Shown one piece after another: positions 1 to 14,285 of a stretch of 64,000 nucleotides of DNA (position 1 is the first letter of the stretch; each line of letters opens with the position of its first letter). A program made the translations under genes and the position numbers. Source of the DNA: Paulinella micropora. Lineage: Eukaryota; Cercozoa; Imbricatea; Euglyphida. The stretch lies in NCBI GenBank assembly GCA_009731375.1, contig BJOX01000141.1, positions 557,428 to 621,427 of the forward strand, written 5' to 3'. A model generated the notes under the pieces. It was not told the DNA's origin and ran no database searches. It saw only the letters and a list, made by a program, of their open reading frames with translations.

Positions 1-300
1 CTAAACCCCCGAAGGGACCTAGCCCGGGCTATGCAACACTGGACGGCTATGACGGAATGCAGGATGAGAGATAAGGGGAGGATGAGAGGGAGGGCGGATT
101 GGAGTTCTTCTTCAATGTCTTTCCATACGCTTGGTGTTGATGGCAAAATCAGGTGCTTTCTTCTTTCGATTGGTTCTTTCGGGGCACTTCTTGGACGAAA
201 TGAGAGTATGTCTCGGCGTCAACACTGTGGGTGGAATCCGGGTTGACAATGCCGGGTTGTGACTTATAGTCCGGATGGACGTGCACTTTTGGACTCTTCT
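1..300. other. Unique sequence, no gene recognised
   Basis: Ordinary complexity sequence before the first microsatellite. Open frames exist on both strands (71 codons on +, a longer one on - that runs into the GATA repeat). Neither shows a domain I recognise nor convincing splice sites. It could hold part of an exon of a gene lying outside the window. Confidence 0.4.
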
Positions 301-305
301 TTTCG

Positions 306-960
<655 letters not shown>

Positions 961-969
961 GAAAGAAAT

Positions 970-1575
970 GATACGTATGTATGTATATATGTATGTATGT
1001 ATGTATGAATGGATGGAGAAATGAATGATGGAGTCGAGGATGGATGGACGGACGCAGTATGGAGTATGTAGCGTAGTTATAAATGTCTGGATTGATGTTT
1101 TGTATTGCAGTGTATTCTACTGTATTGTATTGTGCGGATATATGCATATGTGTATGTATGTATGAATTTGTATGCATGTATGTGATTGTGTATGTAGGTA
1201 TTCACGTATGTATGTATGTATGTATGTATGTATGTATGTATGTATGTACGTACGTACGTATGTATGTATGTATGTATGTATGTGCAATTATGTGTACGTA
1301 ATCTAAACATGTGCGTAAGCAAGCGTTATGTATGTATTTGCGCATGTATTTATGTATGCATATGATTGTGTATGAATGTATGTATGAATTTTTGTATAAT
1401 TGCGTATGTATGTATGAATGTACATGATTGTGTATGTAGGTATTCACGTATGTATGTATGTATGTATGTATGTATGCATGTATATATGTATGTATGCATG
1501 CATGTATGTATGTATGTTCAATTATGTGTATGTAATCTAAGCAAGCGTTATGTAGGTATTCACGTATGTATGTAT
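970..1575. repeat. (ATGT)n tetranucleotide repeats with a duplicated segment
   Basis: Several blocks of ATGT repeats alternate with unique spacers. A segment containing 'AGGTATTCACGTATG' recurs near 1195, 1438 and 1554, showing that repeat plus spacer has been duplicated in tandem. Confidence 0.9.
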
Positions 1576-1699
1576 TTAGTCTACTGCCTATTTTTCCTAT
1601 TTGTCCTGCACCAACACACTTGCAGCACTCTATTAACCTGCCCCAACATATAATGTCATACCACGACATTAGCACTGCTCTCCATACTTCACACAAGTT

Positions 1700-1709
1700 C
1701 TATTACTAT

Positions 1710-1788
<79 letters not shown>

Positions 1789-1846
1789 GCTACTACTACT
1801 GCTACTACTGCTACTGCTACTACTACTACTACTACTACTACACTAG

Positions 1847-1907
<61 letters not shown>

Positions 1908-2000
1908 ACTGCTACGGCTACTGCTACTGCTACTACTACTACTCTTGCTACGTCTTTGATACTACTACCACTACTACTACTGCTACTACTACTGCTACTG

Positions 2001-2058
<58 letters not shown>

Positions 2059-2114
2059 CACTACTACTACTACTAGTACTACTACTACTGCTACAGCTAC
2101 TGATACTGATACTG

Positions 2115-2180
<66 letters not shown>

Positions 2181-2203
2181 TTGCTACGTCTTTAATGCTA
2201 CTA

Positions 2204-2286
<83 letters not shown>

Positions 2287-2351
2287 GCTACTACTACTAT
2301 ACGACTACTTCTTTACTACTACTACTACTACAACTACTACTACTACTACTT

Positions 2352-2387
<36 letters not shown>

Positions 2388-2401
2388 ACTACTACTTCTT
2401 A

Positions 2402-2482
<81 letters not shown>

Positions 2483-2575
2483 GCACTACCACTACTGCTA
2501 CCACTACTGCTACCACTACTACTTTTACTACTACTGCTATTACTACTACCACTGCTGCTGCTGCTTGTGCCCGCG
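1700..2575. repeat. (TAC)n trinucleotide tract
   Basis: Nearly continuous TAC repeats with scattered TGC, TTC and TAG variants. It lies directly upstream of an LRR exon and is therefore probably intronic. Confidence 0.95.
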
Positions 2576-2614
2576 TGTCGATACCACTGAAGAAGAATCT
2601 ATTTGTGTGCACAG

Positions 2615-2704
2615 GAGAACAAGCAGTGCAAACTAGAGAAGCTAGACATTTCATCGAATAAGACTGGTGACGATGGAGCAAAGCACATAGCGAAAGCATT
2701 GGAG
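2615..2704 (+). CDS. LRR exon (RI-like leucine-rich repeat, 30 codons)
   Basis: A 90-bp in-frame unit is bounded by an acceptor (GTGCACAG) and a donor (GAG|GTATCT). It encodes one ribonuclease-inhibitor-like repeat: L-x-x-L-D-I-S-x-N then G-D-D-G-A-K and A-K-A-L-E. Both edges are phase 0, so the exon can be added or lost without changing frame. It is flanked on both sides by TAC repeats that must be intronic. It is the first of a + strand series reaching 24.2 kb. Whether it belongs to the same transcript as the downstream HET-like exons cannot be shown from sequence alone. Membership of the LRR family is clear; assignment to a specific gene is inference. Confidence 0.75.
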
Positions 2705-2707
2705 GTA

Positions 2708-2960
<253 letters not shown>

Positions 2961-3063
2961 ATACATACGTGTACCTGCATACAACCATCATACTATTCAT
3001 ACATACATGCAACTATGCATACATACATATGACTTGATCCCTTGAGACATTCCTACGAAAGAT

Positions 3064-3224
3064 CACCATCATCGTCATCAGCAGCAGCAGCAGCATTATC
3101 ATCATCTTCTTCTTCTTCTTCTTCTTCTTCTTCTTCTTCTTCTTCTTCTTCTTCTTCTTCTTCTTCTTCTTCTTCTTCTTCTTCATCATCAATGTAAGGT
3201 TCTTCTTCTTGTTGTTGTTGTTCT

Positions 3225-3256
<32 letters not shown>

Positions 3257-3521
3257 TTCTCCTCCTCCTCCTCCTCCTCCTCCTCCTTCTCCTTCTTCTT
3301 CTTCTTCTTCTTCTTCTTCTTCTTCTTCTTCTTCTTCTTCTTCTTTTTCCTCTTCTTTTTCNNNNNNNNNNTCTTCTTCTTCTTCTTCTTCTTCTTCTTC
3401 TTCTTCTTCTTCCTCCTTCTCCTCCTCCTCCTCCTCCTCCTCCTCCTCCTCCTCCTCCTCTTCTTCTTCTTCTTCTTCTTCTTCTTCTTCTTCTTCTTCT
3501 TCTTCTTCTTCTTCTTCTTCT

Positions 3522-3568
<47 letters not shown>

Positions 3569-3774
3569 TTCTTCTTCTTCTTCTTCTTCGAAGGAGAAGT
3601 AGGAGGGGCAGAAGGAGGAGCAGAAGGCGAAGGAAAAGGAAGAAGAAACTTTTATTGAGCTGGCTTGCTTTCTGTTGTGTTTCCTTTTTCTTTCTTTCTT
3701 TCTTTCCTCTCCCCCCCCCCTTTTTTGTGTGTGTGTGTGTGCTTCTTTTCTCAGATGCACATACATACCATACA

Positions 3775-3808
<34 letters not shown>

Positions 3809-3832
3809 CTTCTTCTTCTTCTTCTTCTTCTT

Positions 3833-3863
<31 letters not shown>

Positions 3864-4078
3864 TTCTTCTTCTTCTTCTTCTTCTTCTTCTTCTTCTTCT
3901 TCTTNNNNNNNNNNNNNNNNNNNNNNNNNNNNNNNNNNNNNNNNNNNNNNNNNNNNNNNNNNNNNNNNNNNNNNNNNNNNNNNNNNNNNNNNNNNNNNNN
4001 NNNNNNNNNNNNNNNNNNNNNNNNNNNNNNNNNNNNNNNTTTCCTCCCCCCCCCCCACCCCTTTTTTTTTTCTTTCTG
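3064..4078. repeat. (TTC)n/(TCC)n polypyrimidine tract with two assembly gaps
   Basis: Long TTC and TCC blocks are broken by N runs at 3362-3371 and 3905-4039. A segment with poly-C, poly-T and 'TCTCAGATGCACATACATACC' type sequence occurs on both sides of the larger gap (3700-3775 and 4040-4105), so the tract may be a duplicated unit. Poly-Glu, poly-Ser or poly-Phe ORFs here are artefacts. Confidence 0.9.
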
Positions 4079-4084
4079 CTTTTC

Positions 4085-4242
4085 TCAGATGCACATACAT
4101 ACATACCATACAATTATATACACATACATATACGTACATACATACACACATAAACGCACACATACATGCATGCAAATACATGTATACATACATGCAACTA
4201 TATACATACAAATATACATACTCAAATCCTCACACATACACA

Positions 4243-4299
<57 letters not shown>

Positions 4300-4569
4300 G
4301 CGCACGCTTACACACACACACATACACACACACACACACACAGACACACACCCACAAGGATGCGCGTATGTGTGAATGTATAAGTATGTTTGTATGTCAT
4401 TAAGCTTGCTTGTTGTATAAGTATGTTTGTATGTCATTAAGCTTTCTTGTTTCCTGTTTGCTTATGTATATGTATGTATGTATGTATGTATGTGTGTATG
4501 TATATCTATATCTATATCTATATCTATATCTATATCTATATATCTATATCTATATCTATATCTATATCT

Positions 4570-4600
<31 letters not shown>

Positions 4601-4732
4601 ATACATACATATATATTACTTACTTACTTACTTAGTTACTTACATTCTTTCTTTCGCTGTTTTTCTCACATACGCATACATACGTAGCATACATACACAC
4701 ATAAATGCATGCATGTATGCATGTGAGATACG

Positions 4733-4764
<32 letters not shown>

Positions 4765-4840
4765 CATCCATACATGCAAACATATATACAAAGATACAAA
4801 CATACACACAAATGCATACCTCATACATGCACACGCACAT

Positions 4841-4878
<38 letters not shown>

Positions 4879-4900
4879 ACACACGTACACGCAAAGTCAC
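4085..4900. repeat. Mixed (CATA)n, (CA)n, (CG)n and (TATATC)n repeats
   Basis: Tetranucleotide CATA-type repeats, a (CA)n tract with a short (CG)n block near 4286-4303, a duplicated 33-bp unit around 4378-4442, and (TATATC)n at about 4500-4590. Confidence 0.9.
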
Positions 4901-4917
4901 ACAGACAAACGCACGCA

Positions 4918-4935
4918 TATTATTATTATTATTAC

Positions 4936-4981
<46 letters not shown>

Positions 4982-5048
4982 TTTATTATTTTTATTATTA
5001 TTATTATTATTATTACTACTACTACTACTACTACTATTATTATTATTA

Positions 5049-5104
<56 letters not shown>
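4918..5104. repeat. (TTA)n tract preceding SINE copy 1
   Basis: TTA repeats with a short TAC interruption, ending exactly where the tRNA-like head of SINE copy 1 begins. Confidence 0.9.
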
Positions 5105-5374
5105 GTGGACACCGTGATAGCCCAGTGGTCAAGTTCTACCATCTGGGCCCTGTCGCCAGTTCGATTCCCGTCGGTGCCACCAGTATTTTCATTGAACATA
5201 CCGGTCTATTTCTGGACCAGTATTTTCATTGAACATACCGGCCCGTCTGGAAGTGTTGGAACTGCCCTTGCGGGGGTGTCATTAGAGCTTATCGTCAATT
5301 CTTCGTACTCCCCTCACGGGTGAGACGATGGAGGCGCATGTGCAGAAATGCATCAGCCATTGACAGAGAAGCAC

Positions 5375-5375
<1 letters not shown>
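5105..5375 (+). mobile_element. tRNA-derived SINE, copy 1
   Basis: The head contains an A-box-like TAGCCCAGTGG and a B-box-like AGTTCGATTCCCG, followed by a body shared with copies at 5686, 14045 and 14867. It ends with GAGAAGCACTA, which runs into (TTA)n. This copy has an internal tandem duplication of a segment beginning CCAGTATTTTCATTG. SINEs with tRNA heads are Pol III-transcribed and mobilised by LINE machinery; no partner LINE is recognised in this window. Confidence 0.75.
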
Positions 5376-5421
<46 letters not shown>

Positions 5422-5461
5422 TCATTCTTATTCTCATTCTTATTCTTATTATTATTATTAC

Positions 5462-5502
<41 letters not shown>

Positions 5503-5512
5503 TTATTCTTAC

Positions 5513-5564
<52 letters not shown>

Positions 5565-5570
5565 GTCATT

Positions 5571-5632
<62 letters not shown>

Positions 5633-5637
5633 CATCA

Positions 5638-5685
<48 letters not shown>
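5376..5685. repeat. (TTA)n tail tract
   Basis: TTA repeats with TTC and TCA variants link SINE copies 1 and 2. They could be the tail of copy 1, the insertion target of copy 2, or both. Confidence 0.9.
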
Positions 5686-5686
<1 letters not shown>

Positions 5687-5932
5687 GGACACCGTGATAG
5701 CCCAGTGGTCAAGTTCTACCATCTGGGCCCTGTCGCCAGTTCGATTCCCGTCGGTGCCACCAGTATTTTCATTGAACATACCGNNNNNNNNNNNNNNNNN
5801 NNNNNNNNNNNNNNNNNNNNNNNNNNNNNNNNNNNNNNNNNNNNNNNNNNNNNNNNNNNNNNNNNNNNNNNNNNNTGAGACGATGGAGGCGCATGTGCAG
5901 AAATGCATCAGCCATTGACAGAGAAGCACTAT
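5686..5932 (+). mobile_element. tRNA-derived SINE, copy 2 (interrupted by a gap)
   Basis: The first 98 bases match copy 1 almost perfectly. Bases 5784-5875 are N. The end from TGAGACGATGG through GAGAAGCACTA is present. The near identity to copy 1 means the gap is probably ordinary SINE body that could not be assembled. Confidence 0.75.
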
Positions 5933-7043
<1,111 letters not shown>

Positions 7044-7327
7044 GTACTACTACTACTGCTAGAACTACTTCTACTGCTATTGTATTGTACTCTATTATAC
7101 AGATGCATGTATGTATGCATCTTTGTATGTTTTATGAGAGAAAAAAAGAGAAGAGAAGAGAAGAGGAGAGAGGAGGGGTCGCACACCGAGCGAAGAGGAC
7201 ACATCACAGGCAGGTACAGAACCACAACTCAGTCTAAGTCCGAGGCGTCATGTGTATGGCGTACTGCGCCGCGCGCTGCATGGCGCCACAGTAGCAAGGC
7301 GAAGAGACAAGCTTGTGGACTGCTTAG

Positions 7328-7411
7328 GTGAACTCCACCCTTGCCCAACTGGTTATTGGCTACAACGACATCGGGCCGCAAGGTGCACATTCCATGGCAG
7401 ATGCGATCAAG
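7328..7411 (+). CDS. LRR exon, 28 codons, copy of the 9750 and 17393 exons
   Basis: An 84-bp phase-0 exon between TGCTTAG and AAG|GTACCG. The product starts VNSTLAQL and contains GYNDIGPQGA and MADAIK, matching the RI-like LRR pattern (L-x-x-L, x-N-x-I-G-x-x-G-A, A-x-A-I). About 135 bp of upstream flank, including AGTCTAAGTCCGAGGCG, is also shared with the 9750 and 17393 copies and with a decayed copy near 15880, so the duplicated unit includes intron sequence. A - strand LRR exon follows within 50 bp. Confidence 0.8.
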
Positions 7412-7448
7412 GTACCGTATGCACGTGTCGATCACACCGTTGTGCGTG

Positions 7449-7516
7449 CCTTGAGAGCCTTTGCGCTGTAACCCTCACCTGGATCGCCGATGTTGTGCAG
7501 GAGAGATTATTGTTGC
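7449..7516 (-). CDS. Antisense LRR exon remnant
   Basis: Read on the - strand this encodes LLHNIGDPGEGYSAKALK, the second half of an RI-like LRR. It is homologous to - strand exons at about 9884, 16055 and 17546. The first half has been eroded by a CAA-type repeat. It lies convergent to, and about 40 bp from, the + strand exon at 7328-7411. It is likely a non-functional or partial exon. Confidence 0.55.
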
Positions 7517-7529
7517 TGTTGTTGTTGAA

Positions 7530-7816
7530 GGAGCAGAAAAGAGTGCGCGTGTGTCTGTGTGTTTGTGTGTGTTTGTCTGTGTGTCTGTTTGTCTGTCTGC
7601 CTGTCTATTTGTGAGAGTGAGTGAGAGGAAATAGGAGAAAAAGGCATGTAACTAAGTAAGTAAGTAAGTAAGTAAGTATGCATGTATGTATGTATGTATG
7701 TATGTATGTACGCATGCATGGATGCATGTACGGGTGCTAAGAAAATCAGGAAGAAGAAGTAGGAGGAGGAGGAGGAGGAGAAGAAGAAGAAGAAGAAGAA
7801 GAAGAAGAAGAAGAAG

Positions 7817-7848
<32 letters not shown>

Positions 7849-8119
7849 GAAGAAGGAGGAGGAGGAGGAGGAGGAGGAGGTGGAGGAGGAGGAAGAGAAG
7901 AAGGAGAAGAAGAAGGAGGAGGACGAGGAGGAGGAGAAGGAGGAGGAGGAAGAGGAAGAAGAAGAAGAAGAAGAAGAAGAAGAAGAAGAGAAGAAGAGGA
8001 AGAAGAAGGAGGAGGAGGAGGAAGAGGAAGAAGAAGAAGAAGCAGCAGCAGCAGCAGAAGAAGAAGAAGAAGAAGAAGAAGAAGAAGAAGAAGAAGAAGA
8101 AAAAGAAGAAGAAGATATG

Positions 8120-8183
<64 letters not shown>

Positions 8184-8311
8184 TACTTCTGCTGCTACTA
8201 CCACTACTAGTAACGCTACTGCCACTTGTAGTAGAAGTAGTCCCGCTACTTCTGCTGCTACTACTAGTAGGAGTAGAAGTAGTAGAAGTAGTAGTAGTAG
8301 TAGAAGTAGTA

Positions 8312-8363
<52 letters not shown>

Positions 8364-8596
8364 TGTAGTAGTAGTAGTAGTAGTAAAATTTGTAGTAACA
8401 CTAACACTCGTAGTACTAGTAGTAGTCTCCTCCTCCTCCTCCTCCTCCTCCTCCTTCTCCTTCTCCTTCTCCTTCTCCTTCTTCTCCTCCTCCTCCTCCT
8501 CCTCCTCCTCCTCCTCCCTTCTTCTTCTTCTTCTTCTTCTTCTTCTTCTTCTTCTTCTTCTTCTTCTTCTTCTTCTTCTACTTCTTCTACTTCTTC

Positions 8597-8628
<32 letters not shown>

Positions 8629-8776
8629 CTTCTTCTTCTTCTTCTTCTGCTGCTGCTGCTGCTGCTGCTGCTTCTGGTTCTTCTGCTTCTCCTTCTTCTT
8701 CTTCTTCTTCTTCTTCTTCTTCTTCTTCTTCTTCTTCTTCTTCTTCTTCTTCTTCTTCTTCTTCTTCTTCTGCTTC
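7530..8776. repeat. (ATGT)n, (GAA)n, (TAC)n, (TAG)n, (TTC)n tracts
   Basis: This block switches strand bias. GAA repeats (7745-8115) meet TAC (8119-8200), then TAG/GAAGTAG repeats (8228-8425), then TTC/TCC (8427-8776). The GAA and TAG blocks read as TTC and TAC-like units on the other strand, so inverted segments appear to have been joined here. Confidence 0.9.
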
Positions 8777-8882
8777 TAACCCTAACCCTAACCCTAACCC
8801 TAACCCTAACCCTACCTAACCCTAACCCTAACCCTAACTAACCCTAACTCTAACCCTAACCCTAACCCTAACCCTAACCCTA

Positions 8883-8884
<2 letters not shown>
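8777..8884. repeat. Interstitial telomeric repeat (CCCTAA)n
   Basis: About 17 CCCTAA units (TTAGGG on the - strand) with a few variants (CCTACC, CTAACTAACC, AACTCTAACC) form a 108-bp tract flanked on both sides by TTC repeats. Because it is internal, it is either a healed-break scar or a fused end, or it marks a host chromosome-end repeat type of TTAGGG. Confidence 0.9.
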
Positions 8885-8913
<29 letters not shown>

Positions 8914-8985
8914 CTTCTTCTTCTTCTTCTTCTTCTTCTTCTTCTTCTTCTTCTTCTTCTTCTTCTTCTTCTTCTTGTCCTTGTT

Positions 8986-9042
<57 letters not shown>

Positions 9043-9068
9043 GCTATTGTTGTTGTCATTATTATCAC

Positions 9069-9140
<72 letters not shown>

Positions 9141-9342
9141 CATTATTATTGTTATTATTATTATCATTATTATGCTGCTACCGCTGCTCATGCTGATGCT
9201 GCTGCTCTTCCAAGAAGAAAGGGATATTATAGAGAGAAAGAGGGGGGGGGGGGGGGGNNNNNNNNNNNNNNNNNNNNNNNNNNNNNNNNNNNNNNNNNNN
9301 NNNNNNNNNNNNNNNNNNNNNNNNNNNNNNNNNNNNNNNNNN

Positions 9343-9410
<68 letters not shown>

Positions 9411-9513
9411 TTATTCATATATAACGACATAGATAGACATATATAACGGCATACATAGACATACATATATGTATATATATGTATATTATATATATATGTA
9501 TGTATATATATGG

Positions 9514-9573
<60 letters not shown>

Positions 9574-9622
9574 GGGCACGCCGAGCGAAGCAGGGAGGCA
9601 CATAACCACAAATCAGTCTAAA

Positions 9623-9692
<70 letters not shown>

Positions 9693-9745
9693 GCACTGCA
9701 AGGCGCCACATGGCAGCAAGGCAAAGAGACAAGCTTTCGGGCTTC
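8885..9745. repeat. (TTC)n, (TTG)n, (TTA)n, (AT)n and (GA)n tracts with a gap
   Basis: TTC, TTG and TTA tracts lead to a run of 17 G and an N gap (9258-9342), then (AT)n and two (GA)n tracts (about 9518-9570 and 9627-9690). Between the GA tracts are scraps of the shared intron flank (CACATAACCACAAATCAGTC). Confidence 0.9.
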
Positions 9746-9749
9746 GTAG

Positions 9750-9833
9750 GTGAATTCCACCCTCGTCTACCTGGATATTGGCTACAATGACATCGGGCCG
9801 CAAGGTGCACAGGCCATGGCAGATGCGATCAAG
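9750..9833 (+). CDS. LRR exon, 28 codons
   Basis: An 84-bp phase-0 exon between GCTTCGTAG and AAG|GTACTG. The product begins VNSTLVYLDIGYND and contains IGPQGAQAMADAIK. It is very close to the 7328 and 17393 exons. Differences concentrate at the x positions of LxxLxI, which are solvent-exposed in RI-like LRRs. An antisense LRR exon begins 50 bp downstream. Confidence 0.8.
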
Positions 9834-9883
9834 GTACTGTATGCACGTGTAGATTACATCGTTGTGCGTGTATGTGTAAGTGC

Positions 9884-9969
9884 CTTGAGAACCTTTGTGA
9901 TGTAAGTCGAGCCTGGATCGCCGATGTTGTTGTTGTGCAGGAGTAGATTGGTGAGGTTTCTGTTCGCAT
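9884..9969 (-). CDS. Antisense LRR exon
   Basis: On the - strand, after a CATCTAG acceptor and two bases, 28 codons encode ANRNLTNLLLHNNNIGDPG followed by STYITKVLK, a full RI-like LRR. Homologues at 16055-16137 and about 18000 also start two bases after a TAG, consistent with a conserved intron phase that differs from the phase-0 + strand exons. The donor side reads AAG|GC instead of AAG|GT, so a GC donor or decay is possible. It is convergent with the + exon 9750-9833. Confidence 0.65.
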
Positions 9970-9984
9970 CTAGATGCAGTGTTG

Positions 9985-10135
9985 CCTTGTAAAGCATGTG
10001 CTGTAATGCTACCGTGCGTGGTGAGCAGAGCACAGAGCCATATGTTGTTTGCCTGTCTGCTTATGCGCTGTTTATCTGTGTGCTTACGTGAGGTCAACAA
10101 CGTTATACAACTGGACATCAGCTAGCCACCACGAC
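9985..10135. other. Unique intronic spacer
   Basis: Non-repetitive sequence between the antisense LRR exon and the next TAC tract. No exon or motif is recognised. Confidence 0.5.
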
Positions 10136-10139
10136 CCTC

Positions 10140-10146
10140 ACCACTG

Positions 10147-10199
<53 letters not shown>

Positions 10200-10230
10200 G
10201 CTACTGCTGCTCTACCACTACTACTACTGT

Positions 10231-10267
<37 letters not shown>

Positions 10268-10375
10268 GCTACTACTGCTACTACTTACTAGTACTACTAC
10301 TACTACTACTATTACTACTACTACTACTACTACTAGAACTACTACTACTACTAGAACTACTACCACTAGTACTAG

Positions 10376-10423
<48 letters not shown>

Positions 10424-10457
10424 AACTACTACAACTACTACTACTACTACTACTAGA

Positions 10458-10494
<37 letters not shown>

Positions 10495-10749
10495 TTATTA
10501 TTATTATTATTATCATTATTACTACTATTACTATTCCTTCTTCTTCTTCTTCTTCTTCTTCTTCTTCTTCTTCTTCTTCTTCTCCTCCTCCTCCTCCTCC
10601 TCCTTCTTCTCCTTCTTCTCCGTCTTCTCCTCCTCCTCCTCCTCCTCCTCCTCCTCCTCCTTCGTCTTCTTCTTCTTCTTCTTCTTCTTCTTCTTCTTCT
10701 TCTTCTTCTTCTTCTTCTTCTTCTTCTTCTTCTTCTTCTTCTTCTTCTC

Positions 10750-10822
<73 letters not shown>

Positions 10823-10828
10823 AATTAT

Positions 10829-10877
<49 letters not shown>

Positions 10878-10904
10878 GCTACTACTGCTACTACTACCAC
10901 TACT

Positions 10905-10974
<70 letters not shown>

Positions 10975-11022
10975 GCTACTACTACTAGTACCTCCTTACT
11001 ACTACCACTGCTGCTGGTGCTG

Positions 11023-11086
<64 letters not shown>

Positions 11087-11088
11087 CA

Positions 11089-11135
<47 letters not shown>

Positions 11136-11207
11136 GCTGCTACTACTACTACTACTACTACTACTACTGCTCTACCACTTCTATTACTACTGCTGCTTCT
11201 TATGCTT

Positions 11208-11279
<72 letters not shown>

Positions 11280-12289
11280 CTTCTTCTTCTTCTTCTTCTT
11301 CTTCTTCTTCTTCTTCTTCTTCNNNNNNNNNNNNNNNNNNNNNNNNNNNNNNNNNNNNNNNNNNNNNNNNNNNNNNNNNNNNNNNNNNNNNNNNNNNNNN
11401 NNNNNNNNNNNNNNNNNNNNNNNNNNNNNNNNNNNNNNNNNNNNNNNNNNNNNNNNNNNNNNNNNNNNNNNNNNNNNNNNNNNNNNNNNNNNNNNNNNNN
11501 NNNNNNNNNNNNNNNNNNNNNNNNNNNNNNNNNNNNNNNNNNNNNNNNNNNNNNNNNNNNNNNNNNNNNNNNNNNNNNNNNNNNNNNNNNNNNNNNNNNN
11601 NNNNNNNNNNNNNNNNNNNNNNNNNNNNNNNNNNNNNNNNNNNNNNNNNNNNNNNNNNNNNNNNNNNNNNNNNNNNNNNNNNNNNNNNNNNNNNNNNNNN
11701 NNNNNNNNNNNNNNNNNNNNNNNNNNNNNNNNNNNNNNNNNNNNNNNNNNNNNNNNNNNNNNNNNNNNNNNNNNNNNNNNNNNNNNNNNNNNNNNNNNNN
11801 NNNNNNNNNNNNNNNNNNNNNNNNNNNNNNNNNNNNNNNNNNNNNNNNNNNNNNNNNNNNNNNNNNNNNNNNNNNNNNNNNNNNNNNNNNNNNNNNNNNN
11901 NNNNNNNNNNNNNNNNNNNNNNNNNNNNNNNNNNNNNNNNNNNNNNNNNNNNNNNNNNNNNNNNNNNNNNNNNNNNNNNNNNNNNNNNNNNNNNNNNNNN
12001 NNNNNNNNNNNNNNNNNNNNNNNNNNNNNNNNNNNNNNNNNNNNNNNNNNNNNNNNNNNNNNNNNNNNNNNNNNNNNNNNNNNNNNNNNNNNNNNNNNNN
12101 NNNNNNNNNNNNNNNNNNNNNNNNNNNNNNNNNNNNNNNNNNNNNNNNNNNNNNNNNNNNNNNNNNNNNNNNNNNNNNNNNNNNNNNNNNNNNNNNNNNN
12201 NNNNNNNNNNNNNNNNNNNNNNNNNNNNNNNNNNNNNNNNNNNNNNNNNNNNNNNNNNNNNNNNNNNNNNNNNNNNNNNNNNNNNNNNN

Positions 12290-12341
<52 letters not shown>

Positions 12342-12425
12342 TTACTACTACTACTACTACCACTACTACTATTACTACTACTACTACTATTACTACTATT
12401 ACTACTTCTATCGCTACTACCACTA

Positions 12426-12488
<63 letters not shown>

Positions 12489-12579
12489 TTACTACTACTA
12501 CTGCTACTACTGCTACTGCTACTACTGCTACTGCTACTGCTGCTACTGCTGCTACTACTGCTGCTACTACTGCGACTAT

Positions 12580-12631
<52 letters not shown>

Positions 12632-12632
12632 G

Positions 12633-12699
<67 letters not shown>

Positions 12700-12786
12700 T
12701 ATACTACTGCTGCTGCTGCTGATGCTGCTCTTACTGCTGCTACTACTGCGACTAGTAGTAGTACTAGAAAGTAATACTTCGACTTT

Positions 12787-12868
<82 letters not shown>

Positions 12869-12885
12869 GCCGCTGCTGCTGCCCG
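10140..12885. repeat. (TAC)n/(TTC)n tract with a 967-bp gap
   Basis: TAC repeats with TGC, TTA and TTC blocks are interrupted by N from 11323 to 12289. This is the longest microsatellite block in the window. Long Leu/Tyr/Val ORFs here are artefacts. Confidence 0.95.
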
Positions 12886-12922
12886 ATGTAGCTCAACATA
12901 TGTTCCTGTTTTGCTTGCGCAG

Positions 12923-13006
12923 GTCAATAATACATTGACTGAATTAAATCTCTCCCACAACAACGTTGGCGAGGCAGGGGCTAAGAAAATGGTCAAGGCG
13001 TTGCAG
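12923..13006 (+). CDS. LRR exon, 28 codons
   Basis: An 84-bp phase-0 exon between TTGCGCAG and CAG|GTACCC. The product starts VNNTLTELNLSHNNVG and continues EAGAKKMVKALQ, a textbook RI-like LRR. The upstream TAC tract ends about 55 bp before the exon. It differs more from the 7328/9750/17393 group than those do from one another, so it is a distinct repeat position and not a recent copy. Confidence 0.8.
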
Positions 13007-13149
13007 GTACCCTGGGTGCTGAAGATATATGCGTTGCACCCTTATCACCAATGTTGTTGTTACACCAACTCGAAGTTAAGGGTTTTATTCACGTACCTTT
13101 AGATCGCCGTTGTATATGTGCTACCGCGACATGAGCACTGCTACTCTAA

Positions 13150-13170
13150 ACACTACTGCTGCTGCTGCTG

Positions 13171-13212
<42 letters not shown>

Positions 13213-13217
13213 TAATC

Positions 13218-13249
<32 letters not shown>

Positions 13250-13313
13250 CTTCTTCTTCTTCTTCTTCTTCTTCTTCTTCTTCTTCTTCTTCTTCTTCTA
13301 GTAGTAGTAGTAG

Positions 13314-13352
<39 letters not shown>

Positions 13353-13355
13353 TAT

Positions 13356-13434
<79 letters not shown>

Positions 13435-13603
13435 GGTATTACTACGTCTGCTTACTTCTGCTTCTACTGCTACTGCTACCACTACTCCTACTTCTTCGTA
13501 TACTCCCTCTCTCCTACTAGAAGGCATTTCGTTTAATGCAGTTACTTGTACATTCACTGGTGAAGCTTTTTTCATCAATACAAACTGGTAGCCCAGGCTT
13601 TCG

Positions 13604-13678
<75 letters not shown>

Positions 13679-13739
13679 GTAACTACAACTGCTTCTGCTA
13701 CTACTGCTACTACTACTGCTACTTCTTCTGCTACTGCTA

Positions 13740-13792
<53 letters not shown>

Positions 13793-13843
13793 CTACTACT
13801 CCTACTACTCCTACTACTAATACTACTACTACTATTATTATTA

Positions 13844-13904
<61 letters not shown>

Positions 13905-13914
13905 GATTATCATG

Positions 13915-13961
<47 letters not shown>

Positions 13962-13973
13962 TATTATTATTAC

Positions 13974-14044
<71 letters not shown>
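13150..14044. repeat. (TGC)n, (TAC)n, (TTC)n and (TTA)n tracts
   Basis: Successive trinucleotide tracts with one short unique island (about 13480-13600) in which no exon is recognised. They end at the head of SINE copy 3. Confidence 0.9.
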
Positions 14045-14285
14045 GTGGCACCGCGATAGCCCAGTGGTTAAGGTCTACCATCTGGGACCTGTCGCCAGTT
14101 CGATTCCCGTCGGTGCAAGTATTTTCAAAGGATATTTTCTTTGAAAGTATTGGTCTGTCTGGAAGGCTTGGAGCTGCCTTGCGGGGGTGTCAGTAGAGCC
14201 TATCGTCAAATCTTCGTACTCCCCTCGCGGGTGAGACGATGGAGGCACATGTGCAGAAATGCATTCGCCATTGACTGAGAAGCAC

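Noticed and set aside
31-246. 71-codon ORF at the window start
   Set aside because: Short, low information, no recognised motif or regulatory context.
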